From assembly GCA_013146195.2 (NCBI GenBank), contig CM028378.1, positions 79,718,795 to 79,782,794 on the forward strand: a DNA stretch of 64,000 nucleotides, read 5' to 3'. Shown in pieces: positions 24,371 to 35,622 of the stretch. This DNA is from Codonopsis lanceolata. Lineage: Eukaryota > Streptophyta > Magnoliopsida > Asterales > Campanulaceae. Under the pieces are notes generated by a model. The model did not search any database, had not been told where the DNA came from, and was given only the letters and a program-made list of their open reading frames with translations. Numbering within the stretch: position 1 is the stretch's first letter; each line of letters begins with the position of its first letter. The translations under genes and the position numbers were made by a program.

Positions 24371-27340
24371 ATGGTACGCTTTCTCTACTCTACTCGAAAT
24401 TTTCTATGTATCGCTCGCATTTCAAGATCAACCTAAAATCCTTTTGGAATTCAAACCGTCATTTTCGAGTTTATACAAGGATTCGCCATTGTTGTTGTTA
24501 TAATCTTGAATACTAACAAATGCTTTTGTTTATTCATTGTTCATTCTTATGAAAACTTCTGTTATGTTTTTCTCGAGTGTGGTTTCTCTAAACATTCTAG
24601 GGTTTCAAGTTTTTGCTTCGAAAATTTCAATTTATTTTGGAAAACTCTGAAATTCCTACTTGTTTAGATGTCTAGATGAAAAGCCCTAACTTTTATTTTG
24701 TTTTTCTTTCAGCAAGAACTTCAAAATCTAAGCGACAATGGGAAGGCTTATGACCTCGAAAATGTCATTCCTCCCAGCCAAATATCAATCTTCCAGATAT
24801 CCCATCTATCCCGCCGCCATGACATCATTGTCGCTTGGACCCAAAGCTATACATTCCTCGGCATGTGCATTGACCTTCACAATCAATTCTATAGCCGCCG
24901 GCCAAAGCTTGCGAGGATATGGACGCCTCGATTCTCCCTCTTCCGCCTCAACGACAAAACCTACAAGATCTTCCCCGCGTAAGAATTTTATCAACGAATG
25001 GAGCTCATGAACTGCATCGCTTCGTGGGTGGATTCGAGGCCGCCCCATCTCTGCCACCGCCAAATCTATTTCCACCATCATTGGCGTGCATTACTTGAGG
25101 AGCTATTTCAAAGAACCACGGCCGAGGCTTTACATGCCTGGAAGCCATGAGGGAGTAGACACTCTCCTGGAGCCACAAGGGAAGATGTTCAAACTTGTTC
25201 CTCTTGACGCCTCATCGCACCCCACCTTCTAGACAAGGGGCTCCTATTCAAGAGTGGAGCACATGACATGTTTATCGGCCAACAGATCAACCGACCAAGA
25301 TATTTCTACAAATTGCCTCAACTGGGGCTCATCATCTTCGACGAGCTAAAGCAAGGGTGGAGAAAGCAAAAAGCAACCCCACTTGCAAACGCCCCTTCGT
25401 CAGACTGATCAATGCCCTTTTAAGGGATGATGCAGCCATCAACTCTTCTTTGAAAGAAGATGAGTTGTATACGGTGGCCAAGGACAAACAACTCACGCCT
25501 CGCTTTTCAAGAAATACACCGAATACGAGAACAAGCGCCGGATGCGTAAAGGTCTACCGCCGGTCTCTTGACAAAGTGGCCAAGCCTCGCACCTATCTTG
25601 GTCACCCGCTTCAATATGGAAGCACATGTAGCCGCAAGCAAGACCTTCAAAAGGCCTCTCGCTAAGTTTGATGATCAAGTGGCCACGACCTCCATCTAAA
25701 GGCCAAAGGTCCGGCCGATGGCCGATGAGGCCGCCGCTAAGGTCCAAAATAGCAAAAGGCAAAGCCAAGAAGACAAGGCCTAAGTGGCACCTCCAACCGA
25801 AGAGGAGCAGCCAAATGGATCGAAGGAGATGAAGGAAGGCCGTAAGAAGAAGGCACCAGCCAATCCAGCCATTCCTCTCCTCCATCTACCCAAGCCAAGC
25901 CTTCTACCCAATCCACCAACCACCTTCACCACCTCCCCGCACTCCACTCCCAAACCAAAACGAAGGAAACTTCAGAAACCTTTGAAGACCAGCCACCGGC
26001 AGCCCTCCAACCTCTACCGATGAAGCGAAGTCTCCTATTCACCGCCGAGGAAGAAAAGGAGAGCTACCTGCATCCAACCCTACCGCCACCAACCAACTAC
26101 CTCTACCGACGCCCAACACTCAACCCCAACCCTTCATCTATACCAACTACCGAACCCCAACCAACTACCGACAAACCTTCAACCCTTCATCTATTCCTTC
26201 CGAGTCATCTACTCGAGGAATTCACCACCTCCTGAGGAGTCTATCCCTCAGAGGAGCTCAAAATCGAGGAGCCACCAACCCCAACTCCTCCTCCTCCTTC
26301 ACCCTTTAACTACTCACCCGACCCATCCACACCTTCCTCACCACCCCAATCCCAACCAACTTCTTCAACCACACCACAACCCTTAGACCTCGCCCGCTAA
26401 GTTCCTCTTCGAACTTTCGTCAAGAGCGCATCTATTCACCCCTTCTCATCAACCTCCTCAACCTTCTCAACCTCCTCAACCTTCCCTTCAAAAACCAAAA
26501 TTCCTATTCTACCCTGCCCCTTCTTTCTGGTTCTCTACCGAACCCATTCCCCAATCCTCCCACATCAGTGAAAATTCTGACACTGATATGGAACTGGATT
26601 CCCCACCAACTCCACCTCCACCCTCCCCTATAACCCTATCCTCTTCCACCAAAACCATACCAACCCAAGACTCATCCTCTTCTCGCCTCCGTAACTCCCC
26701 ATATCCAACCCCATCAGCCGCAGACTCGCCTCGCCGACACCATTCACATTGGCCAAGCATCTACTTCCAATCACCACCAATGCCGAAGTTTTGTCCCTGC
26801 TAGATGCCATCTACCAATGGCTAGGCGAACTCACAAGCATATCTACCGCTACCGCCGAAGTAGCCATCGCAATGCCAAGGCCAACGACCGGACCGCCACT
26901 ACTCTTCGACAATTTCAAGAGGATGTCTGACTCGCTTTTGGACAGATGCGCACGACTTCACCGATGTCAAGATCAACATCGAAGCTCAACGAGATGAAGG
27001 CCGCCGATCATAGGTTCCATTTTCTACGAGCTATTCCACGCCATCACTCTCCATCTCACCACGGCCGCATTCTATTATGGAACTCAACAACCTCGCCGAA
27101 ACTCGCTCATGACATTATGAATGCCAACCGGATCGTGATCCGCCATCACGAGGAGAAACAAATGAGATCTATCAACGTAATGCCGATGGAAGAGAACAAC
27201 CGCCTTCGTGAAGAACCGACTACCGCTCGCTCCACCGCACTCCAACCGATGCGTATGCCGAATACCAAAGAAGAATGGAAGAGCTAGAGCGAGAAAGAAG
27301 AGAAAAGGAGGTCGCAGACAAAGGCAAAGGGAAAAGACCT
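24371..27340 (+). pseudogene. Env-like third region, broken
   Basis: A possible spliced start is seen: ATG at 24,370-24,372 followed by GTACGC, with a TTTCTTTCAG acceptor ending at 24,712. This opens a 90-codon frame through 24,982. 24,990-25,220 has FINEW, WIRGRPIS and FKEPRPRLYMPG in shifting frames, resembling the plant putative-transposon-protein domain. 25,780-26,720 is strongly Pro/Ser/Thr-rich. 26,790-27,340 is charged and possibly helical. A Pro-rich then helical layout after pol is known for SIRE-type env-like ORFs. Function as an envelope is unproven in the family, and this copy is full of stops. No clear signal peptide or membrane anchor is visible. Confidence 0.5.
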
Positions 27341-27725
27341 TGGTAGCTTTTGTATCTTTTCTTCCCTTTCCTTTGTATTTATCTTATTTTTGAAAACTCG
27401 TCAAATGTAAACATCTTGTTTATGAATACGATGATTACTTGCTTTTTCAAAAATTATATTGTTTAAATTCTTGTCGCTTTATTGTTTATCTAAATTAGAA
27501 TTTAAACATTCAGCTTTAAATTGATTTAAACCGCCGCTATCTGTGTGCTATTCTTTGACTCTCTTATTCTTGTATGCACTTAGATTAGTCCCTTGCATTT
27601 GAGGTGTTATTCTGCTTAATAGAGGCATGTCTACCGATTACGTTAATATATAAACTTTCTCGACATGCTATTATCTATTAAATAGTTTGTTTTAAAACCC
27701 TCATTTGTAGTAATGATGACCGATA

Positions 27726-27740
27726 TAAATAGGAGGAGAT
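27726..27740 (+). promoter_or_regulatory. Polypurine tract
   Basis: AAATAGGAGGAGAT sits directly before the 3' LTR start, the usual plus-strand priming position. Confidence 0.75.
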
Positions 27741-29007
27741 TGTTGATTCTTATGTTAAATTTATATCTCGATCAAGACATTACATTAGTTTTATACTTCT
27801 GGCTAATCGGGCCAGATCGATTAGCGTGGCAACCGTGTATAGAACTTTGCCTTGTATAGTTTTTGTAGGACTTTTTCAGTTCATCTGAAGACCACTTCTC
27901 GCCTTCACCTGAAGACCTCGCTCAAAGCTTAAGATCGGTAGACCTCGTGTCCACTGACCGCTTCTACGTGTCCTCTCCAAATAAAGCTAGCCGGATTAAT
28001 TCAAACTTATTCCCATATATTATTTGAATTAATCCAAGTCTTTTCCTCGACATGTCAAGCCGCCGAAAGCAACTTTCCGAAAAGCAGAATACTTTTCGCC
28101 TCCGAACAAGAAAGCGTAAAAGCTGCATCGCCCCTACTTTCTCGCTTCATCTCTCGATCCGACACCAAATCGCCCACCTTTTGAAGATCTCGTAAATGAT
28201 TATCTCGCTTCTAGTTATCTGTGAAGACGAAATTCCTTGATCGACAAATTTCCCCATGCATTTAATGCATTTATGAATAGAGTCGTTGAAGTCTTCGCCT
28301 TCTCCAACGGATCTTTTGAAGTGCACTCGCTTTAAATACGCCATTGAAGACTGGAACAAAGAGACAACCGCATGTAATCAATCGAACACTTAAAGAATTG
28401 CTCAATCTACACAACTCCAAGTCTTTCACCAAGCATTCAATAGATCCTCAACAGATCTAGAAGTCCTCGCAACAACAAGAAGTCGCTTCTTCAACATTTA
28501 TTGTTTTATTCTTCTTGTTGTTTACTTCCATTAACTATATTTCGCATCTAATTAAATATCTTGTATTTACAGATATTTAATTCCCTAGACCCAAACACAA
28601 GTCAATATTTTGTACACGATCCATTAGGGATATTCTTTGTAATTGATCTAAGTGGAAAACATAGTGCACAATTTAAATCCAAGGTTGACTGCCTTGGTGG
28701 TGGACGTAGCACTCATTATAGTGTGAACCATCCCAAAATACTTGTGTTATTTCCTTCTGTCTGCTTTTTATTGAACCGCTTAGTTTCATTGTTTATATTA
28801 TCCATTTCACAGTAACTTAAGTAATCTGTAAAAGGTCTACCTAGTCCTTATCTGCACTGAACAATTTTCTTGAAGGTCTTCCGCTACTTGATTCTTCTCA
28901 TAGATTGCAAATAACTTTCAAGGAACTTACTTAAAAGTTTTTAAAGTGTTAATAAGCTATTCAACCCCCCCCCTTCTAGCTTATTATTGTGCTCATTAGG
29001 ACCCACA
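27741..29007 (+). repeat. 3' LTR of the Sirevirus-like element
   Basis: It starts TGTTGATTCT and ends ACCCACA. The end could be two bases later because of a CA repeat. Confidence 0.92.
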
Positions 29008-29801
29008 CACCATGTCACAGATCTAAAAAATGCTAATAGACAGAGTAAATGTAGTGTCGCGATAGAAAAAAAATGGGAGAAAGGACAAGAAGAATTACAT
29101 ACCGCAGCACACATTTGATTCAATCCGCCATTGCAAGAGACTTGGGGAAAACCATTACTTGTGTACTTCCCTAGAGGAACATAGAGAAAATCTCAAGAGA
29201 AATGAAAACTATAAAACAAATGCCTACAAATTTATGTCCAGGTCTGGACATCTGTAAATAATTAATTGAACTATAAATGCAAGAAATAAGATTTTCCCTC
29301 TTCCTGTACAAGGAAACTGAAACTGTAATACCATATACAAATATGATGTACCAATTTATTATTAGATGTCACTATGATGGTTTTTAAAAAAATTAGTGAT
29401 AGTGTGATACACATTTGATTATACATACCACACTACCAATTCAAACCAGAATGATGGTGGCTACAACAGAATATACATAATCAACACATCTACTCGATAT
29501 CATAAGTGTTAGTCAACTGGCTGCTGACCTAAACAAACTTGTCCTGGTTTCTTTACTCAAAAGAGAGAGAGAGAGAGAGAGAGAGAGCAAGAGGGAACGC
29601 TCTCTTGTACGATTAATAGGCCATTAAGTAGAATATATATGATTTTTGGCGATTAATACGCCATGTTTCTAAACTAGTGTTGTTCTGCAGAATTCGAGCA
29701 CCTATTTCAGAAACTGTTTCATTTGAGATTAGACTTTAGAGAGTAGATAATTGTATAATAATGTCCACCAAGTTACCAAAAATCATCTCTTAGTTCAGAA
29801 C
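29008..29801. other. No gene; downstream flank of BMT5-like exon
   Basis: AT-rich sequence with a GA microsatellite at about 29,562-29,587. It may include 3' UTR of the minus-strand BMT5-like gene. No array sequence like that left of the Sirevirus is present. Confidence 0.5.
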
Positions 29802-30090
29802 CTAGCTTCCATCGATATACAGTTTGAACTTGAAAGTAGTGCTTCTTCCTAAACGAAAGGGTGCATCAGAAAAGCTACCAAGAGCTCTCTTCGAGTAATA
29901 TCCTTCATACTTGTACTGGTAAAAGGGAATGCTCTCATGTAGGATCAATCCTATCTTTTCAGCTTTTTTCACCAAATCCCACCTGTCAAACGGGTCACCT
30001 TCCTTGTGACTCACATGAATCTCTCCTTTTTCTTTCCTTAGCAGAACTTTAGCATTCCTCAGAAACCCTTTAACCAATCGTTTATTTAAC
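29802..30090 (-). pseudogene. Last exon of a BMT5-like (DUF2431) gene
   Basis: After a CAG acceptor (30,091-30,096 on the minus strand) the exon reads LNKRLVKGFLRNAKVLL, then GEIHVSHK, DRWDLVKKAE, a Tyr-rich GYYSKRALG stretch and TFKFKLY before the stop at 29,802. This is the C-terminal part of the plant family with a 25S rRNA (uridine-N3)-methyltransferase BMT5-like domain, a Rossmann-type methyltransferase fold. The upstream exons carrying the SAM-binding motif are not recognisable to the right, where a copia element lies. The gene is either split by that insertion or only a fragment. The exon itself has no stop or frameshift. Confidence 0.75.
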
Positions 30091-30606
30091 CTGAGGATTC
30101 AGTACAATCACACAAATGATCAGCACATTTTTATAAATTCCTTGCACAAAAATCTCCTACATTTAAGTGAACAAAGAAAAATGTTGAAAACAAATTAGAA
30201 TAAGTAACTTGTGGATGCAAAGATCAAAATACAAAATATACATGCATCACCACATGTAAGAGAAAATTCAAGAAAATCAAAAATTGGGTAAAAATTTCAG
30301 ATGGAAAATACTGAAGAACAGACGTACCGTTCATCCAATTTCTAAGAGGTTGGAAATGATAGGCGGTCAAATAAGGCTGGTGTGTGGGAAGAGATTGATG
30401 ATTAATTAAGTCGTGAAGTATCAAGTAGCCAGTCAACTCCCCTCAATACAATCATTGTATACGGGTATAAGATTCACTGTATCAACCGATATACCTTCTC
30501 ACCTGCCTGTTATTTCTTCCATGTACTGATTCTATATATATGCACTGTAATCTGTACATTCAGTGTAATGAATAATATTGGGGGAACACAAAACATTGAT
30601 TCAATG

Positions 30607-30619
30607 TGGTATCAGAGCC
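30607..30619 (+). promoter_or_regulatory. tRNA-Met primer binding site
   Basis: TGGTATCAGAGCC is the canonical plant initiator-Met primer site, 16 bp upstream of the gag ATG. Confidence 0.9.
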
Positions 30620-30634
30620 ATATAACCAATTCCT

Positions 30635-32026
30635 ATGACAAACCCAGTTGCCTCATCCGCAGCCTCCTCATCCACCATACCAGTTGCAAATCCAAATCCA
30701 TCACTAAATAACCTTAACAGTTTTCACCACTACCTCTCTCTTAAGCTCACTTCAACCAATTTTTTATTTTGGAAAACACAAATCCTACCTCTTCTTCGAA
30801 GCCAAAATCTTATAGGATTCCTAGATGGCACCAAGCTTGCCCCACCACCTGAAATTCAAGTTGAAGGAAAGATCGAACCCCAACCAAACCCCGAATTTCT
30901 GCACTGGACTCTTCAAGATCAGTCCATCCTTACGCTCCTAGTCTCTTCCCTTAGTGAAGAAGTCCTACCTCTTGTCGTTGGACTTGACACATCTCATGCC
31001 GTATGGACAACGCTTGAATCAGCATTGGCCTCCCCTTCCAATACGCGCATTATGGCCATTCATAATAGCCTTCATAGTCTAGAACAAAAGGATGAATCAG
31101 TCACAAGTTACCTTCAGAAAGCAAAAGGTTACGCCGACGCACTAGCCGCTGTCGGTCGTCCCCTTGATCCAGCCGACTTCAATATCTATGTATTTCGTGG
31201 TCTTCGTAGTGAGTTCTCCGACATCATTACGACCCTCTCCGCCCAAACTACACCAGTCACTTTCCCAGAACTTCATGCACTGTTACTTAGCCATGAATTC
31301 CTCCATTCGAACAAGTCACCTTCCCCTCCAATCTTAGCAACTACACAATCTCCTCAACTCCCCCCGACTGCCAATATTGCTCATTCCTCTCGACCCCCTT
31401 CTCACTATGGTGGATCCTCTGCTAATAACTTCTGCGGTCGCGGTCGTGGTCGCGGTCGTGGTCGTAATAATTTTGGAAACCGAGACTATCGATTAAACCC
31501 ACCTGTTTTCAATAATAACTCCCCTTGTCCTACATGCCAAATCTGTCAACGTCACAACCATACTGCTGATGTTTGCTATCGTCGATACTCTTCAACCACC
31601 AACCCCTCTGCTCATTTCTCTCACAGATCTTCACATCCTCCTCAAATGAACTGGTTTCCGGACACCGGTGCCTCTCACCACATTACACCCGACATTGCAA
31701 GTCTCTCAAATTCTGAAGAATATTCAGGAAATGATCAGGTCACTGTTGGTGATGGTAATGGACTTTCCATTAAGAATATTGGTTCCACTTCTATTTCTTC
31801 ACCATCCAGATCATTTATTATGAAAAACATTTTGCATGTTCCCTCTATTTCAAAACCATTGTTGTCTGTTCAAAAATTTTGTCAAGATAATAATGTATTT
31901 TTTGAATTTCACCCATCTTGTTTCCTTGTCAAGGATCGAACTACTCGGGATACTCTCCTCTCCGGCCCGAGTAACAACGGACTCTATTCTCTCTCGTTTT
32001 CCATTGTGTCCTTTCTCAACAAATAA
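30635..32026 (+). CDS. Copia gag-protease, 463 aa, intact frame
   Basis: The first ATG after the primer site opens 463 codons without interruption. Residues 30-230 form the gag UBN2-type region (NFLFWKTQILPLLRSQNLIG, later VTSYLQKAKGYADAL). Residues 268-280 are a Gly/Arg repeat. A knuckle-like Cys/His segment (CQICQRHNHTADVC) follows near 300. The aspartic protease starts with PDTGASHHIT, which keeps the catalytic Asp-Thr-Gly. The stop at 32,024 falls before the integrase, and the polyprotein resumes in another frame (31,836-32,306). Gag and protease would assemble and mature the particle. Without pol the element is not autonomous, but its Gag could in principle act in trans. Confidence 0.92.
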   Translation: MTNPVASSAASSSTIPVANPNPSLNNLNSFHHYLSLKLTSTNFLFWKTQILPLLRSQNLIGFLDGTKLAPPPEIQVEGKIEPQPNPEFLHWTLQDQSILTLLVSSLSEEVLPLVVGLDTSHAVWTTLESALASPSNTRIMAIHNSLHSLEQKDESVTSYLQKAKGYADALAAVGRPLDPADFNIYVFRGLRSEFSDIITTLSAQTTPVTFPELHALLLSHEFLHSNKSPSPPILATTQSPQLPPTANIAHSSRPPSHYGGSSANNFCGRGRGRGRGRNNFGNRDYRLNPPVFNNNSPCPTCQICQRHNHTADVCYRRYSSTTNPSAHFSHRSSHPPQMNWFPDTGASHHITPDIASLSNSEEYSGNDQVTVGDGNGLSIKNIGSTSISSPSRSFIMKNILHVPSISKPLLSVQKFCQDNNVFFEFHPSCFLVKDRTTRDTLLSGPSNNGLYSLSFSIVSFLNK

Positions 32027-32035
32027 AGTTTCAAT

Positions 32036-32306
32036 CATGGCATGGCATCGGTTGGGTCATCCTCATCTTCGCATTCTTCGTCAAATAATAAACACAAATA
32101 AATTGCCATGCTCGTCATCCACATTGCAGTCTCTTTGTTCAGCTTGCCAATTGGGAAAGTCATCACGACTATCTTTACCGCTTACACAGCACCGTAGCCC
32201 TTCTCTTGACAAGAAATCTTTCCATGATTTTGAACTTTGCAGCTATACCCCTTGCTGTTTACTCGTGGGAGTGAATTCAGCCAACAAATTAACAAGTGTA
32301 CGATGA
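32036..32306 (+). pseudogene. GAG-pre-integrase remnant
   Basis: AWHRLGHPHLRILRQII and CSACQLGK (about 32,038-32,160) are the conserved His and Cys pairs between protease and integrase. The frame is shifted from gag, and homology ends soon after, near KKSFHDFEL. Confidence 0.85.
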
Positions 32307-32695
32307 TCAATGGACAAGACTATATATAACTAGGCTCTCCAGTATCAAACATAGGTTGATTATACTTTATTCTCTATAAACCATGATGAAAACTTTAGTT
32401 CATAATTAGTTACATTTTCTCACACCACAGGGTCTTTGAGGGCATTCCTGCCCCTGTTATTATTGTGCAGATTCAAATCAATTCCAAGCTACATATCCAA
32501 CCATTCGTGATTTTTAGGAGTTGATTTATACTAGTTCGAGTAGGAAAAATAAAATACTCTGTTGATTCAATGTTAGCCCCTATTAGATGTATTTGTGTGG
32601 CGAAGCATTTTTTCTTTAGTTGCCAATGATGATACATTTCTCATATTGTTGGTTCATGATATATTTCTCATGCATAGATATTTATTTTAGGAACT
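32307..32695. other. No gene seen
   Basis: AT-rich junction sequence between the truncated copia element and the CACTA transposase gene. No CACTA terminus or subterminal repeat is found here. Confidence 0.5.
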
Positions 32696-35071
32696 ATGGA
32701 GAAAAGCTGGATGTCCATTCGTAATAGGTTTAGTAAGGAGTACATAGCTGGTGTTAATAGCTTCATGGCATTGGCATATGCAAATTTGGGAGGAAAACGT
32801 ACCATGTTGTGTCCTTGTGTGAAATGCATGAACGTGGATCGACAACCTCCACGACTTTGTAAGATCACCTATATGAAAATGGGATTAACTTGAACTACAA
32901 AGTTTGGGTACATCATGGGGAGTCATATTCAAATAGTCAGCATGTTCCTGAAAAGAATGAAGGGAATAGGGATGAAGGTGAAGAAGACGATGAAATTGAG
33001 GAAATGTTGGAGGACTTACAAAGGGGATCTCTAATGGAAGATGATATTTGGGGTGGTGATTGTAACCGTAATAGTGAAAATATACGTGAGCAGGGGACAA
33101 AAAACTTAGAGAAGTTGTTGAAGGATGTCGACACTGAATTGTATTTGGGCTGTGCAGCCTACACATTGTTAACGTTTCTTATTAAGTTACTTCATGTGAA
33201 GGTGCTAAACAAGTGGAGCAACAAGTCATTCACTATGTTACTAGAAGTTCTGAAAGTCGTCTTTTCCAACTGTTCCAAGTTTCCGAAGTCACATTATGAG
33301 GCGAAGAGCATGTTACGTGAACTGGGGTTGGGTTATACTCAAATCCATGTATGCAAATATGATTGTGCTCTTTTTTGGAAGGGGATAAGGATAAAGAGGA
33401 ATGCCCTGTATGCGGTGAGTCTAGATGGCATATTAATGATGGTAAGGGCAAGAAAATTCCTCACAAAATCCTTCGTCATTTTCCTCTCAAATTACGACTT
33501 CAAAGATTATTTATCTCGAGAAAAACGGCAGATGATATGCAGTGGCGTAAAGTGAAGCGTATTAATGAAGATAATGTGTTAAGGCATCCAGTTGATTGAC
33601 TTGCATGGAAAGAATTTGATAAGGAGTACGTTTGGTTTGCAAAAGAACCTCGCAATGTAAGGTTTGCAATAAGTAGCGATGGTTTTAATCCATATGGAAA
33701 CATGAGTACATCATATAGCATGTGTCCAGTCATTCTGATCCCATACAATTTGCCTCCTTGGAAATGCATGAAGGAATATTTTTTGATAATGTCAATGTCA
33801 TTGCTCATTCCAGGACCCAAGGCCCCTGGAAAAGACTTTGATGTTTATTTGCAACCATTGATAGATGAGCTCAAGGAGTTATGGTATGAAGGTGTTCAAA
33901 CTTTTGATGCATCTATCGGACAGTGTTTTAAGATGCATGCAATGGTTCTGTGGACTATAAATGACTTCCCTGCCTATGCTTATTTTTCTAGGTTGGAGTA
34001 CAAAAGGGAATAAAGCTTGTCCTACTTGTAATGAGGAAACAAATTCACAAAAATTGCGGAGTAAGATTTGCTACATGGGACATCGTAAATATTTTGATGA
34101 TAATCACCATTGGAGGAAAAAGAGTAAGATATTCAATGGAAAAATTGAGAAAGGTGTGAAACCTCGAGAGTTGACAGAAGATGATGTGCTAGAACAACTC
34201 ACCAAAGGTCCATCTTTGCCCCCAGGGAAGCACCCAAACAACAAGAAAAGAAAGTGCAGTGATGAGGAACTCAATTGGACTAAGAAGAGCATCTTCTTTG
34301 AGCTACCTTACTGGCATAAACTAAGGTTGCGACATAATCTCGATGTCATGCACATCGAGAAAAATATTTGTGATAATTTGTTCGGAACACTCCTTGACAT
34401 TGAGGGGAAAACAAAGGACACGGTGAAGGCTAGACATGATTTGGATGATATGAAGATAAGGAGTGAATTACATTTAAAGACTAGTACCGATGGTAAGTCA
34501 TATATGATGCCCCCGTCGAGTTACACACTTACAAAACAAGAGAGGAAGGAATTTTGTGAATTTTTTAGATCAGTTAGGTTTCCAGATGGATACGCATCAA
34601 ATATATCAAGGTGTGTGAATGTTGATGAAGCAAAGGTATCTGGACTGAAAAGTCATGATTGCCATGTTATGTTACAACAACTTCTCCCTATTGGAATGCG
34701 TGGGTTCCTAAGCAGTGGGGTTCATAATGCATTAGTGGAGTTGGGCGAGTTCTTCAAATCATTATGTTGTAAGACGTTGGAATTAAAGGAACTTGAGAGA
34801 ATGGAGAAGGATATTGTGATTATCTTATGCAAGTTAGAACAAATTTTTCCACCGGCATTCTTTGACATTATGGTTCATTTAGCTATTCACTTACCACGGG
34901 AGGCCATACTTGGTGGGCCAGTTTATTTTCGGTGGGTGTATCCGATTGAACGAAACCTTGGCACAACTTAACTAAGAAATATGTAACCAATAAAGCTCGT
35001 CCTGAAGGTTCAATTGCGGAGGGGTATAGTGCTAATGAATGTCTTACCTTTTGCTCAATGTATCTTCATGG

Positions 35072-35073
<2 letters not shown>

Positions 35074-35152
<79 letters not shown>
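35074..35152 (+). repeat. TA microsatellite inside the transposase frame
   Basis: About 39 TA units are flanked on both sides by ATCTTCATGG. The tract stays in frame and would add an Ile-Tyr repeat between two copies of Tyr-Leu-His-Gly. Confidence 0.95.
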
Positions 35153-35155
<3 letters not shown>

Positions 35156-35622
35156 TCATGGCATTGAAACCAAGTTTGATAGAGAGGAACAAAATTATGA
35201 TGGAGGGCAGTTGGAGGAAGGAGATGAACAATCTCCGTTTTGTCAAAGTGTTCGTCCTTTTGGTGCAGCAGATTTTAATTTTATAGATCCGGTGGAGCTT
35301 CGTAAGATGCATTGGTACATTCTAGACAATTGCGAAGATGTACATAAATTTATGAAGTAAGTAAAATTTTCAAATTTTGCCTAAAAAAATTATGCATAAT
35401 TAATTTAAAGCTTATGTTTTCATACATACCATCTATTTTGGTGTTTAGTGAACACAAGAAAGAATTAGAAGCTGTGAGTACTTTGAATTTAGAAAGAAGA
35501 CATCAAGATGAGTTCCCTGGTTGGTTTAAAATGCGTGTAAGTTTATTATTTTGTTTTTCCTAATAATTTTAGTATAAGTCCTCTAAAGAAAGATTATAAC
35601 CTTTTTTTTAATTGATCTCTAG

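Larger units (their letters stand above)
17172..29007 (+). mobile_element. Sirevirus-like Ty1/copia retrotransposon, decayed
   Basis: The 11.8-kb element has direct LTRs (17,172-18,410 and 27,741-29,007), an initiator-Met primer site at 18,413-18,424 and a purine tract ending at 27,740. The domain order is gag, zinc knuckle, protease, integrase, reverse transcriptase, RNase H, then about 3.4 kb of extra coding-like sequence. Integrase before RT places it in Ty1/copia. The long LTRs, 11.8-kb length and extra 3' region fit the Sirevirus (SIRE/Maximus) lineage. All frames are broken. The left flank is GGTAA in the 575-bp array. The right flank is unrelated and has no matching 5-bp duplication. 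Confidence 0.9.
30430..32306 (+). mobile_element. 3'-truncated Ty1/copia element
   Basis: The end of a 5' LTR (left boundary unclear, about 30,430 or earlier), a perfect primer site and an intact gag-protease are followed by the GAG-pre-integrase region. Recognisable coding stops near 32,220. There is no integrase core, RT, RNase H or 3' LTR in the next kilobase. It lies in opposite orientation to the BMT5-like exon. Confidence 0.85.

Noticed and set aside
24806..25919. Minus-strand ORFs of 60-130 codons
   Set aside because: They are antisense shadows of the env-like region of the Sirevirus.
30607..30619. tRNA-like segment
   Set aside because: It is the 13-nt primer site complementary to tRNA-Met. 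No tRNA cloverleaf is present. The sites at 18,413 and 56,337 are of the same kind.
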